From NCBI GenBank assembly GCA_029204225.1, contig MU831827.1, forward strand, positions 1 to 64,000: 64,000 bases of DNA. The letters run 5' to 3'. Within the stretch, counting starts at the first letter, position 1. Each line of letters opens with the position of its first letter. The notes beneath the pieces are model-generated. The model made no database searches. It was not told where the DNA came from and was given only the letters and a program-made list of their open reading frames with translations. This stretch comes from Diphasiastrum complanatum (lineage: Eukaryota > Streptophyta > Lycopodiopsida > Lycopodiales > Lycopodiaceae). Below are positions 11,758-21,853 of this stretch, one piece after another. Both the position numbers and the translations under genes were made by a program.

Positions 11758-14700
11758 ATGGCATCTATAAATGCATATCTTTTGGATACTAATGAAAGGC
11801 TCAACAAAACTAACTATTCCATATGGAAAGTTAGAATGGAATCTATCATGATCATGCAAGATCTGATGGAAATTGTAAATGGTAAGGAGGGTGAACCTAT
11901 TCATCCTCAAGAAAAAGCCAAATACATCAAGAGGTGCAATGTTGCACTACATTGCATAAAAATGAATGTTGCAAATGAACTCTTAAGAGAGGTAGGAGAT
12001 TGCACTTCAGCTCAAGATGCTTGGGAGACTTTGCAAAAGGTCTATGAATCCAAGAACCAAACTAGAATATTAGCTTTGAAGAATCAAATCTATAGAAGCT
12101 ATCAAAAGAAAGGAGAGAGTGCAAATACTTTTGTCCTAAGAGTAAAGGAATTGAACAAAGAGCTAGCCTTTATAGGTGACCCTATTAAGGATGAAGAGCT
12201 TGTTCAACTCATATTGAATGGACTAAGCTTTGAATTTGACAATTTGGTTCAGGGATATGCAATTATGGGTAAGCTACCCATACTTGAAGAACTCCAAGGC
12301 ACACTCATGGCCGAGGAATCAAGAAGGAGCCAAATGCAAGAGAGGATGGATAGGCTTTCCATCCAAGGTGGAGATGACCAAGCTCTCTTCACCAAAGGCA
12401 AAGGCAAGTCCAAAGGCAAAGGATCAACATTCAAGAAGTCTACAAAGCTTGAGGATCAAGAAGGACCCCCAAAGGCATCTCCATCAACCACCAAAGTCAA
12501 GAAGGACAAATCAAAGGTGAAGTGCTACTATTGTAGCAAGATGGGGCATTATGCCTCGGAATGCTTCAAGAGGAAGCAAGATCAAAGCCAAGCCAACATG
12601 AGCAAAGAGGAGGAGGAGGAGAGTTCACATGAGGACTCTCTCATGATGTCCATATTTTTTTCAACAAGCTTCAAAGGAGAAGATCCTTGGTGGATTGACT
12701 CGGGTGCTAGTTCACACATGACTAGTAAAAGGGAGTTTTTCTCTTCTCTCTTATCTTATGATGGACCTATAAAGTCTATCTATACAGCAAATGATGAAGC
12801 TTGTAAGATTGAAGGAGTTGGTAGCATTCCCCTTTGCTTAGGATCTTCCAAAAAGATCAACATAGAAGGTGTTTTGTACATTCCTACAATAACAAAGAAT
12901 CTACTAAGTGTTGGCCAAATGGTAGACAATGGTTTCAATGTTGACTTTGCTTCAAATGAATGTTTCATCAAGAAGAAGGGTAAGATAGTGGCTAAGGGCA
13001 CTAGACTTGGCAAACTTTATAAGCTGGATGCATTTGTGGATACTAATGTTGTCATGTTGGCCGAGAAGAGCAAGATATCTACCTTTACTTTATGGCACAA
13101 AAGACTTGGACATGTCAACTCGGGTTCCATGGAGGCTATGATCAAGGAGGAGTATGCTTTAGGCCTACCAAGGTCTATTGGGAAGGAAGACAAGGTTTGT
13201 GAAGCTTGTGCCTTATCCAAGGCACATAAGAAGGTGTTTCCTAACTCCATCACAAAGTCATCTCATCCTCTTGAACTCATACACTCGGATGTGCACATTG
13301 CTAGCACCAAATCTAATGGAGGTTCATCCATGTTTTTAACCTTCATTGATGACTACTCAAGATATTGTTGGGTGTTCTTACTTTCTTTCAAGTCTCAAGT
13401 ATTTGATACTTTTGTAAAGTTCAAGTTGTTTGTGGAAAAGCATCATAATCATAGCATCAAGATTCTTAGAAGTGACAATGGTGGAGAATTCATCTCCAAT
13501 GAGTTCAAGGCCTTTTGTGAGGAGGAAGGGATCAAGAAAGAGACTTCTTGTCCTTACACTCCTCAACAAAATGGAGTTGCTGAAAGAAGGAATAGAACAT
13601 TATGTGAATGTTCTAAGGCTTTAAGATTAGATGCTTGTTTGCCCAAATCCTTTTGGGGTGAGTCTCTTGTATGTGCAAACTACTTGATGAATAGGGTGTC
13701 TTGCAAAGCAATTGAAGGCAAAACTCCTTATGAGATGTTGTATGGAAAGAAACCCAATCTTAATCACTTGAAAGTTTTTGGGTGTATATGTTATGTGCAT
13801 GTGCCATTGGAAACAAGAACCAAGGAGGATCCATCTTCCACAAGAGGGATCATGCTTGGATATGCAAGCTCAAGCAAGGGCTACAAACTCTATCTCCCAT
13901 CCTTGAAAAAATTTGTTGTTTCAAGGGATGTCATCTTTGATGAACATCATATGCATATTCTTGAAGAAGGCTCAAGTGCTCCAACAATCAAGAAGAAGAT
14001 GTCCGAGGAGCAAGATCTTGGTTTTGAGGAGGAGCTCATGGAGGAGCAAGCACCAAACCCACCTATCACACCAAGGAGATCTTCAAGGGCAAAAGTGGAG
14101 CCATCAAGGCTCACATATCAAGGCAAAGGACAGCAAGTTGAGGGTATCTCATCCACTTCTTATGCTTTATCTAGTTTTGAAGAACCGTCTAATGTTGAAG
14201 ATGCATTGAACTCCAAAGAATGGTATAAAGCTATGTTGGATGAGTATGATGCCTTGATTGAGAATGAAACTTGGTTGCTTGTTGAGAGACCTCAAAGGAA
14301 TGTAATAGGATGCAAGTGGGTCTTCAAGCTTAAGTTGAATGCAAATGGGAGTGTTAACAAACATAAAGCAAGATTAGTTGCAAAAGGTTATGCTCAAGAG
14401 AGAGGGATAGACTATGAGGAAACTTTTGCACCCGTGGCCAAGATGGTCACAATAAGACTAATCATTGCACTTGCATCACATTTTGGATGGATTCTATGTC
14501 AAATGGATGTCTCTAATGCTTTCTTGAATGATTTTTTGGAAGAGGATATCTATATGGAGCAGCCACAAGGGTTCATCAAGCATGGAATGGAGAACAAAGT
14601 ATGCCATCTCCAAAGAAGCATCTATGGCTTGAAGCAAGCCTCGAGATCTTGGAATTCAAGACTACATTGCTATCTTATTTCACTTTCTTTTGTTCAAAGT

Positions 14701-15726
14701 GAATATGATCCCACTATTTACATTAAGTTTGATGATGTTGGTATTGTACTTTTACTCATTTATGTAGATGACATCATCATTAGTGGAAATAGTGTTGATG
14801 GTATTGAAAAAATCAAGATAGATCTATCCTTAGAGTTCAAGATGGTAGATCTAGGGTGTCTTCACTTCATCTTAGGCATAGAAGTACTTAGACGGTCTGA
14901 TTTTATCTTTATAAGTCAAGTAAACTATGCTCAAAGTCTTTTGAAGAAGTTTAAGATGGAAGTATGCAAAAGTGTTGACACACCAATGGAGCAAGATGTA
15001 AAAGTGCCAAATGAAGATGATGAAAGATCCTTCATGGACATCACTTTGTTTAGGCAACTTATAGGTTCCTTAATGTGGATCACTATAACTAGACCAGATC
15101 TTAGCTTTAGTGTATGTAGGTTGAGCCAATCCATGCAAAAGCCATTGAATATCCATTGGAAAAAGGCTAAGAGGATTCTAAGATACATCTCGGGTACATT
15201 GGATTTTGGGATTCTATATAGAGGAGATGTGATTAACCTTCATGCATTTAGTGATTCAGATTTTGCAGGGGACAAGAGGGATAGGAAATCAACAAGTGCC
15301 TATTCAACTTTCATAGGAGAAGGTGTGGTTTCATGGCTTTCAAAAAAGCAAGAAACTATATCTCTATCTTCAACCGAGGCCGAGTACAAAGCTTTGACAA
15401 CCACTACAAAGGAGGTACTTTGGATCAAGAGATTATTGGTGGAACTAAAGATCATGGATTCAGAGGAGGCACCAATCATCTACAATGACAATATATCAGC
15501 CCAACACCTTGCATCTAACCCAATCTTCCATGCAAGATCTAAGCACATTGAGATATGCCATCACTTTGTGAGAGAAATGGTGCAAGCCAAGGAGATTGCT
15601 TTGGAGCATGTTCCAAGCAATGAATGTGTAGCTGATCTACTTACTAAACCACTTCAAAAGACACCTTTTATGAAGTTCAGATCATCACTTGGAGTGATTA
15701 GTAAAGCAATGATTGAACCAAGCTAG
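11758..15726 (+). CDS. Copia Gag-Pol polyprotein, intact (1322 aa)
   Basis: The single frame encodes all proteins of a Ty1/Copia element. Gag comes first (LNKTNYSIWKVRMES near residue 16), then a CCHC knuckle CYYCSKMGHYASEC (about 256-269) and the protease motif WWIDSGASSHMT with D314. The pre-integrase box LWHKRLGHVNS is at about 445. Integrase has catalytic Asp/Asp/Glu at about 511, 573 (RSDNGGEF) and 609 (NGVAERRNRTL). RT has CQMDVSNAFLN (D917) and YVDD (1002-1005). RNase H has SDSDFAGD (about 1164) and STEAEYKAL, and the end carries ADLLTKPL. Length and order are normal and no stop or frameshift is seen. The ATG was chosen because it opens the Gag domain after the leader. The stop lies 11 bases before the 3' LTR. 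Confidence 0.95.
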   Translation: MASINAYLLDTNERLNKTNYSIWKVRMESIMIMQDLMEIVNGKEGEPIHPQEKAKYIKRCNVALHCIKMNVANELLREVGDCTSAQDAWETLQKVYESKNQTRILALKNQIYRSYQKKGESANTFVLRVKELNKELAFIGDPIKDEELVQLILNGLSFEFDNLVQGYAIMGKLPILEELQGTLMAEESRRSQMQERMDRLSIQGGDDQALFTKGKGKSKGKGSTFKKSTKLEDQEGPPKASPSTTKVKKDKSKVKCYYCSKMGHYASECFKRKQDQSQANMSKEEEEESSHEDSLMMSIFFSTSFKGEDPWWIDSGASSHMTSKREFFSSLLSYDGPIKSIYTANDEACKIEGVGSIPLCLGSSKKINIEGVLYIPTITKNLLSVGQMVDNGFNVDFASNECFIKKKGKIVAKGTRLGKLYKLDAFVDTNVVMLAEKSKISTFTLWHKRLGHVNSGSMEAMIKEEYALGLPRSIGKEDKVCEACALSKAHKKVFPNSITKSSHPLELIHSDVHIASTKSNGGSSMFLTFIDDYSRYCWVFLLSFKSQVFDTFVKFKLFVEKHHNHSIKILRSDNGGEFISNEFKAFCEEEGIKKETSCPYTPQQNGVAERRNRTLCECSKALRLDACLPKSFWGESLVCANYLMNRVSCKAIEGKTPYEMLYGKKPNLNHLKVFGCICYVHVPLETRTKEDPSSTRGIMLGYASSSKGYKLYLPSLKKFVVSRDVIFDEHHMHILEEGSSAPTIKKKMSEEQDLGFEEELMEEQAPNPPITPRRSSRAKVEPSRLTYQGKGQQVEGISSTSYALSSFEEPSNVEDALNSKEWYKAMLDEYDALIENETWLLVERPQRNVIGCKWVFKLKLNANGSVNKHKARLVAKGYAQERGIDYEETFAPVAKMVTIRLIIALASHFGWILCQMDVSNAFLNDFLEEDIYMEQPQGFIKHGMENKVCHLQRSIYGLKQASRSWNSRLHCYLISLSFVQSEYDPTIYIKFDDVGIVLLLIYVDDIIISGNSVDGIEKIKIDLSLEFKMVDLGCLHFILGIEVLRRSDFIFISQVNYAQSLLKKFKMEVCKSVDTPMEQDVKVPNEDDERSFMDITLFRQLIGSLMWITITRPDLSFSVCRLSQSMQKPLNIHWKKAKRILRYISGTLDFGILYRGDVINLHAFSDSDFAGDKRDRKSTSAYSTFIGEGVVSWLSKKQETISLSSTEAEYKALTTTTKEVLWIKRLLVELKIMDSEEAPIIYNDNISAQHLASNPIFHARSKHIEICHHFVREMVQAKEIALEHVPSNECVADLLTKPLQKTPFMKFRSSLGVISKAMIEPS

Positions 15727-15737
15727 ATAGTGAGGAG
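15727..15737 (+). promoter_or_regulatory. Polypurine tract of Copia-1
   Basis: ATAGTGAGGAG lies between the stop codon and the 3' LTR and would prime plus-strand DNA synthesis. Confidence 0.8.
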
Positions 15738-16299
15738 TGTTAAAAATTCACAATTCTAGCTTGACTAGTTTTGGTCATATGACTTGTAAATAGTTAGATG
15801 GTCATGATGTGGCTTGTCACACGTGCCAAATAGCATAGGATTCCATTCATAAGGATGTTCTCAAGTAGACCTAAGTGTTAGAACCTTTGGAATGAGTCCA
15901 AATTATGCTTAGATACAAGGGAGAAAAAATAGGAGCTATTTTTGGTAATTTTTGCATTGTTGAGGGATCTCCAAGATTCCAACCCTAACTTGGTAGGGAT
16001 GAAAGATCCACCAAAATTAGCATTAGGGATAGGTTTAGGGCTACTCATACCTGCCCAAAACCGTGATGGATCATGTATATATAGGTGATGATATCTCACC
16101 AAAATCAATCAAGCAATTTCATGTTTTTTCTCTCATAATGGTGCAATTGCTCTCTATGTTCATAATTGTTTGAGTACTTGTGATTACTAATGATTATAGG
16201 ATTGAATGTAGGTCTGGTGTACAGTACTCAGACTGTGGGAGGCCGTACTTTCACACGTGTGAAGCCTTCTTCAAGGATTTGGGCCATTTAGTGAGGTTC
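15738..16299 (+). repeat. 3' LTR of Copia-1
   Basis: It is the same length as the 5' LTR, with four substitutions by eye. The TTCACACGTGTGAA palindrome recurs at 16250-16263. Confidence 0.93.
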
Positions 16300-16564
16300 A
16301 AGCATAGGTTTTTGATGGATTTTGATGGTTCAACTTGTGCTAATATTATGAAATCATAATCTATTGTTTTCCTCATCATTTCAAGTGTTTTAGGATCCTT
16401 ATTTGCTGTAATTTTTACAGATGCAGATTGCTCACAACCAAAGCAGGGCACAACAAGTGACAAAGGGCTTGGAAAACACAACTAGAAGATAGATATATCA
16501 GTGACCTCTGAGCACATGCAAACAACCCCCAAAACAACCGGAAGTAACAATCTTCTGCTCAATC
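16300..16564. other. Noncoding spacer before the non-LTR element
   Basis: No gene is seen. A stretch near 16404-16440 (TACAGATGCAGATTGCTCACA) resembles the sequence just left of Copia-1 (about 10345-10370, TACAAATGTCAGATTTCTCACA), so related sequence may lie on both sides of that element. The 5' end of the non-LTR element probably lies here. Confidence 0.3.
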
Positions 16565-18466
16565 TTGATTCTACTGGAAAGCAAAGCTTGCAGGATTCGT
16601 AGCTGGGTCTTGTTGGCCAACAAGGAGGCTTCACACTATTTTTTGGAATCTTCGGAGGCAGCGGCTGGATCTTTACCTATCAATATGGTTCCTCAAGAAT
16701 CTTCTCATCCTTTGCAACTCCCGGATTTCAATCCTCTTGTTCGACGTGGAGAAAAGAGACCTGCTTTCCCTTCAGAGCATCCTTCTAGTGCTTCCCCTTC
16801 TTGCACGTGTCGTGAAGCCCACCGTGATGTTGCGGATTCCTTGCTTCTCTCCTCTGGCCAGGTGGTGCCATACTGTCCGCCCCATCTTCGCCATCAGCTT
16901 TCTTCCTCTCTTTCTGTTTCTCAGCTTTCTCCTTCTTCCTCTTCTCGTCCCCATGTTCCATGTGCAGGCTGTGGTCGCCTTTATGTGCAAGGTGCCGGTC
17001 TTTTTCGCCATCATAACGCTTGCTCTGCTTTTCGTCAACAACTCGCATTAACCAATGTCGACCTTGCACCTCATCCTGCTCCCACTTCGACACCCGACTC
17101 GGCTTGGACCTGGATTCGCTCCCTTGATATTTTGACTGCTTTTCACTTGGGTTTTCCTCATCCTCGTCTTTATGCACACATTCCCTTTGCCTTGCGCTTA
17201 GATGTCCAGAGAGCTTTGTCCTTACCTTTGTCTCGTCTGGCTTCCAACCCTTCTGATATTGCAGCTTGGCATGCCTTTTTGCTTTTTCCTCTCTGGTGTT
17301 TGCCTCTGCCTCCTCAGGGTGGTGATGCTGGTCATAGGGAAACTCGCAACAGGATTCGTCGCTTTATGTCAGGAGATTGGGAAAATCTGCAAGAAGAGCA
17401 TTTCCTTCGCTGTCATGCGCTTGCTGCTCAGCGGGTTTCGACTTCGGATGGTGTTTCTATACCCCCTGTTCATCGTCGGTTGCGTCACTATGTTTTACTT
17501 GGGCAAGTGGGTGAGTATTCTCGTGCAGCTCGTGCTCTAGCTCCTACAAGTCCAGCTACTCCTTCTGCTGCCACCCTTCAGGCTTTGGAGCTTCTTCACC
17601 CACCGGCAAATGACTCCCTTCCTTCTTTTGTTGAGGACTTTGAACCTGATTCTGATTTGCAGCTCTCAGAACCTCATTTTTTTAATGCTTTTCTGCGCAG
17701 CCCTCATTTGTCAACTGGGGGTCCTTCTGGTATGGTTTTCGAGCATCTTCGTGACTGTTTTTCTCCTGATGACTCTGCTAGCGGGTTTGGTTTGCTCTTT
17801 CAAGTTTGCTCTTCCGTAGCATGTGGCCGTATTCCTCTTTCTATTGCTCGTATTCTTGGTGCTGCTCGTTTGATAGCCTTGGATAAGCCTGGCGGTGGAG
17901 TGCGTCCCATTGCTGTTGGAGAGGTTTTATACAGATTGGTTTCTAGGGCTCTTGGTTTTCAGCTTCGTGACAGTTTTCATGACCACCTATTTCCTCATCA
18001 GTTTGGTTGTGCTACTCCTGGCGGTTGCAAGACAGTCATACATGCTTTGCGTGCTACCTTGGATCTTCATCCAGATTGGGTTGTCCTTCAGGTGGATGCT
18101 AAAAATGCTTTCAATTCTGTTTCCCGAGGGGCCATTTTCGAAGAACTTCGTGCGGCTCACGGTCCTCTCACTCAGCTCATCCCGTTTGTTCGCTCTTTTT
18201 ATTCCATGGATGCGCCTCTATATTTCAGTCATGCTTCTCGCCTAGGTGATGTTTCGGTTAGCTCGTCTACTGATGGTATCAGACAAGGTGATCCCTTGGG
18301 TGGTGTTCTTTTTGCTTTGGCGCACTTTCGAGCATTGCCTGTTTCTTCTGCTAATGACATCTTTCTGGCTTTCCTACATTTCTCTCAGCAACTTCTTCTG
18401 CTAATGCTTCTTTTGCTAATGACGTCTTTTCGACTTTCCTTCTTGTTTGTTTTCCTCTATTGCTGA
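16565..18466 (+). pseudogene. RLE-type non-LTR retrotransposon, ORF part 1: zinc finger and reverse transcriptase
   Basis: The 633-codon frame begins with a Ser/Pro-rich segment and a zinc finger VPCAGCGRLYVQG...HHNAC (Cys133, Cys136, His149, Cys153: C-x2-C-x12-H-x3-C), as found at the N-terminus of R2-like elements. RT signatures follow: KPGGGVRPIAVGEVLYRL (441-458), motif A LQVDAKNAFNSVSR with Asp511, and motif B DGIRQGDPLGGVLFAL (570-585). The frame then runs into a degenerate stretch (FLHFSQQLLLLML) and stops just before the catalytic ADD box, which lies in the next frame. The coding strand is pyrimidine-rich, unlike the purine-rich Copia genes around it. The first Met is simply the first available; the true start may be upstream. 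Confidence 0.8.
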
Positions 18467-18533
18467 TGACACGCATATTGTGGGACCTGCTAATGACGTC
18501 TTTCCGGCTTTCCTACATTTCTCTCAGCAACTT
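18350..18533 (+). repeat. Local duplication that breaks the RT frame
   Basis: A 45-base block beginning GCTAATGACATCTTTC occurs at 18350-18394 and again, with two changes, at 18489-18533. A partial third copy lies at 18415-18441. The first copies precede the ADD box and shift the frame, while the last is the native position just after it. Confidence 0.8.
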
Positions 18534-19169
18534 TTGGCTTTGGGCCTCACTGTCAATCCCTCTAAGTGCGTTGCTTGGTGTCCTCAGGGCCTCCTTCCTG
18601 AGCTCCCTTTACCTACAGGTTTCAATACTCCAGTTGATGGGATTAGAGTGCTTGGTATTCCTATAGGTTTCTCGGATTTTGTGGCTTCCTCTTTGCGGGA
18701 CACTTTGGACGCACATCTTCGTCACGCTGATCTGCTACCAAAGCTTGGCAATGCTCAAGTTGTTGTAGGGATTCTCACTCAATGCTTCGCTCAACGGCCA
18801 AGTTATATTCTACGGTGTGTTCCTCCCTCTTCTGATGTTTTGGCTTTGCTACAAGATTTCAATAATACTTTATCAGATATTCTGGGTCGCTTGATGGGTT
18901 CAGAATCCTTTCGCATTCCCAATGGTCAGTTCGTTAAGCGACAAGTCTCTCTTCCCGCTTCGTCCGGAGGTGTTGGTCTTTCTTGCACAGCTTCTATTGC
19001 TCCAGCTGCTTTTATGGGAAGTTGGGCCCTTGTTGCCTCTACACTTATCTCTTGGTTTCAGCAAGACAACAAGCCCATTCTTCTCGATTCAGTAGCTCAT
19101 GTGGAAACATGCATTCTTCCTTTCCAACAACATCTTCGAAGGTTCCTTCTTGAGCCATCAGCTCCTTGT
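18447..19169 (+). pseudogene. RLE-type non-LTR retrotransposon, part 2: RT motif C and thumb
   Basis: The frame resumes with SIADDTHIVGP, the RT motif C (ADD at residues 6-8). NPSKC follows, then GIRVLGIPIG and a thumb-like region ending in LRRFLLEPSAP. It continues the preceding RT after the frame break. The open frame runs on to 19211, but the last codons read into the inserted Gypsy sequence. Catalytic Asp residues are kept, so loss of activity comes from the frame break and the insertion, not from active-site change. Confidence 0.75.
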
Positions 19170-19374
19170 ATCACAAGCAATCATGCAAACCAAGCAAAGC
19201 ACGAGTATTAAGACTCACCACGAATACGTACAAGTAAGACACTCAGGCAGGTTTACTAACAAGTAACAAAGACAAGGTCCCCCTTTGAGATGGTCCTGCC
19301 AACGGACCTTTGCCTGGCCGCGCCCATACAAATCGATCACGTAATTAGCCCACATAGGACACCCCTCCAACTAT

Positions 19375-19751
19375 CCGTGCTTTCACCATTAAGCAGCACA
19401 TTGCCTCAGTCACGCCCCACCACTTTTTGGTCGATAGCCCTTATAGCTAAACGATCGGCAGCTATCCCGCACCGGCAGCTAACCACCCGTGCTTTACACT
19501 CGAATTCGAGCAGCATCTCTGTATCAATGGTTAACCCGTACAGTTCGAATATGTCGCCCCGCACCCCACAAGGTACAGACCGTGCTTTCACCTCCCTAGG
19601 CAGCACTTTGCCTCATCCGTCCTACTTGCAGACAGCGCCAGGCCCGAACCGCGAGAACTGACCGTGCTTACACCTCAAGGGCAGCACCTTGACTCATCAA
19701 GTCCCCTGTTCTGCCGACCACCCCGACCGTGGACGCACCCGTGCTTACACT
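19375..19751 (-). repeat. Five-copy degenerate array in the G1 leader
   Basis: The motif CCGTGCTTWCAC, usually followed by GCAGCACNTTGCCTCA, starts at about 19375, 19487, 19580, 19662 and 19739. Spacing falls steadily (112, 93, 82, 77). Confidence 0.6.
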
Positions 19752-19837
19752 GTGGGCAACACCTTGCACAATAGTTGTCTTGATGAACCCCAAACCGTGG
19801 CCATTTCCGTGAGATCCGCATAGCTGACCGGCCAGTC

Positions 19838-19850
19838 GGCTCTGATACCA
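19838..19850 (-). promoter_or_regulatory. Primer-binding site of G1 (minus strand)
   Basis: GGCTCTGATACCA on the plus strand is the complement of TGGTATCAGAGCC. It lies two bases from the G1 LTR. Confidence 0.85.
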
Positions 19851-19852
19851 CA

Positions 19853-21070
19853 TGTAGCGCAGACATCCCAAAGGGAACCGGGAACCACGACTTAGCTTCC
19901 CAGCCTTCAACTCTTGCCATCCAAACCCACTTGACATACAAGCAGCCAACTCGCCAACAACGATCAGACTTAACCAACTTGAAGTTCCAAAAACCAACAT
20001 TGAGATCCAACCTGGCGCCATGCCAGATCGGGGGTCCCGATGTGGATGACTTCCCTCCAAGCAAGCCGCCCGACATACATCAAACTTAACCAACTCGAAG
20101 CTTCGTTACAAACGAGTAACATCCATTCCAAGCAAGCGGTCTGACTTACATCAGATTTAACCAACTGAAAGCTTCGTCACGAGCGCTGGAAGCCAATCTG
20201 GCGCCACGCCAGACTGGACAGCCATAAACAGGTAACATCCACCCAAGCAAGCCATCCAACTCAGCCGACAGGTTAGAGCCCGTTCCCCAAGAGCTTAACC
20301 CATTCACGTTCATGCAAGGAACACTCAAAACCACAAGCCGCGACAGATATGGAAACAACCAGTTCCTGGACCAAATAGTCCCGACAGCATACCGCTGGCG
20401 CCACGGACCGAATGGTCCCGACGGCATACCACTGGCGTCCCGAGATACGACCCTCAGCTATGTGCCAAGTTAAAAATTTTGAAAGCGGCCTTACAACTGG
20501 CGCTTTTACCGAACACTGAAACCCAGAAGGTAATCAGAGTCAGTTTGAGGAAAATCCCACTTTATTGATGAATCTGAGAAGGTTACATTTCAAGTGTGTG
20601 ACCGACCCTAGTTTTCGGGGCGCTAGCATGCCAAGGCGAGAGCCATGACAACATTCCAGCAAGGGAGGCTGAGACTTGGTTGGAGCTCGCCCTGAGTCGC
20701 AACCCGCACTCCCCTATAGTATTGGTGTGATTCGGCACCCCCCCTCATACCAAGCACTCTACCCAAGCTGGTAAAGCACGTTTTTCTCTCTCTAGGATTT
20801 TCTCTTTCTAGAAAGTCATTTTCTCTCTCTAGATTTTATTGATCCCTAGGCTTCCTTTAATCATGCCTAGATCGTGTGAGGTGATTGCACATCGATCTGA
20901 GCTCTCTGGACTCCGCTAGAACCGATCACAGATTTTCAGCCATAGGAACTTGGCGCCGGCTGGATTCTGGTCACAGTGGCGCCGGGAGCAGCAGGGGCGC
21001 TGCTGGCGCCGGGGACATAGCTGGCGCCGATGGCGCCGGAAGTAAAGCTTGTAAAGGTAGCTTTACAACA
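19853..21070 (-). repeat. LTR of Gypsy G1 (1218 bases)
   Basis: On the plus strand it starts TGTAGCGCAGACATCCCAAA and ends GCTTTACAACA. The G2 LTR has similar ends (TGTTGCGCC...CAAAGGG and GCTTTACAACA). Inside are subrepeats CAGACTTAACCAACTNGAAG (about 19964, 20085, 20150) and, at 20952-21037, five exact GGCGCC sites in 86 bases. No gene is present. Confidence 0.75.
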
Positions 21071-21853
21071 CCAGGTGCTGGCGCTTGGCTTGTTGCGCAC
21101 CCTGTTGTTCCACACTTGCGCCTTTCTTCAGAGTTGTTTCTCACCGCTCTTCGGGTTAGGTTGGGTCTCCCTCATCCAGTGCTGGCAGGTTTGACAAAAT
21201 GTTCCTGTGGTCACCCTGTTGATCCTATTGGCACTCATCTCATGCGTTGCCCTTTTGGCGGAGAGCGTACTGCGACTCATGATTCCATTCGTGACGTATT
21301 GACATCTATTGCTCATGAGTGCGGCTTTCATGTTGTTCGGGAGCAGACCCACATCTTGCCTGTGTCTGATTCACAGTCGCCTCGGTGTCGAGTTGATCTT
21401 GTTCTTTCGCGCGAGGGGATTCGCACACTTGGGGATGTTATTGTTGCTGATCCTTCGCGGCCTGACCTCCTTCGTCGTGCTTCAACTACTCAGGGTGCCG
21501 CTGCTTCTCATGCAGCTCTAGATAAAGAGCGAGATTATTCACATCGCACTCCTGGAGAAGGCTTTATCTCTTTTGCTTTGGAAACATATGGGTGCCTGCA
21601 TAAGAAATTCGATGATTTTCTATCCTCCTGTGCAGGTTTTGCAGCGAAACTCCAAGGTCGTGGTGCCTCACCTTTATCTATCATTACGGCTTATTATCGT
21701 CAACGAGTTTCGATGACTTTACAACGCACTCAGGCACTTGCAATACTTCGACGTGCCGTAGTTGCAGGAATGGCTGCTTCACAGCTTCCTGCACTACCTA
21801 AACTTCCAACTGTCTTAACTAGCGACTTACACCAAGCAGTAGGCATTATGTAG
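21071..21853 (+). pseudogene. RLE-type non-LTR retrotransposon, part 3: zinc knuckle and restriction-like endonuclease
   Basis: Numbering from an in-frame ATG at 20885, non-LTR similarity starts at residue 64 (GAGAWLVAHP); earlier codons belong to the G1 LTR. CSCGHPVDPIGTHLMRC holds a C-x-C-x9-H-x3-C knuckle (Cys106, Cys108, His118, Cys122). HDSIRDVL follows, and then a PD-(D/E)XK-like core with RVDLVL (Asp171), LGDVIVADP (Asp184) and a later Lys214. This knuckle plus endonuclease tail is the hallmark of R2/NeSL/CRE-type elements, where it nicks target DNA for primed reverse transcription. The frame ends at 21853. The catalytic residues are my assignment from motif spacing. Confidence 0.75.

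Larger units (their letters stand above)
10385..16299 (+). mobile_element. Complete young Ty1/Copia retrotransposon (Copia-1)
   Basis: Two 562-base LTRs enclose a primer-binding site, a leader of about 800 bases, one uninterrupted Gag-Pol frame and a purine-rich tract. By eye the LTRs differ at four positions only (about 99.3 percent identity), implying recent insertion. The flanks GATGC (left) and AAGCA (right) do not form a target duplication, and the LTRs end in TTC rather than CA. All coding parts appear intact, so autonomous activity is plausible by inference. Confidence 0.93.
19170..21070 (-). mobile_element. Truncated Gypsy element G1 inserted in the non-LTR element
   Basis: It comprises a minus-strand leader (about 19170-19837), a primer-binding site (19838-19850 as complement) and a 5' LTR (19853-21070). 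The pol gene and 3' LTR are absent. Non-LTR coding sequence resumes directly after base 21070 with GAGAWL. No clear target duplication is seen (CCAGG at the right edge), so a later deletion on the left is likely. Confidence 0.7.

Noticed and set aside
16785..17177. Minus-strand and other-frame ORFs under the RT coding region
   Set aside because: They lie inside a well-supported RT frame and show no domains.
19668..20427. Minus-strand ORFs in the G1 LTR
   Set aside because: They fall in an LTR with subrepeats, have no recognisable domain and are not continuous with Gypsy coding sequence.
20952..20960. TGGCGCC as a retroelement primer-binding site
   Set aside because: The match to a tRNA end does not extend beyond the GGCGCC core, the word is repeated five times, and a clear G1 primer site exists at 19838.
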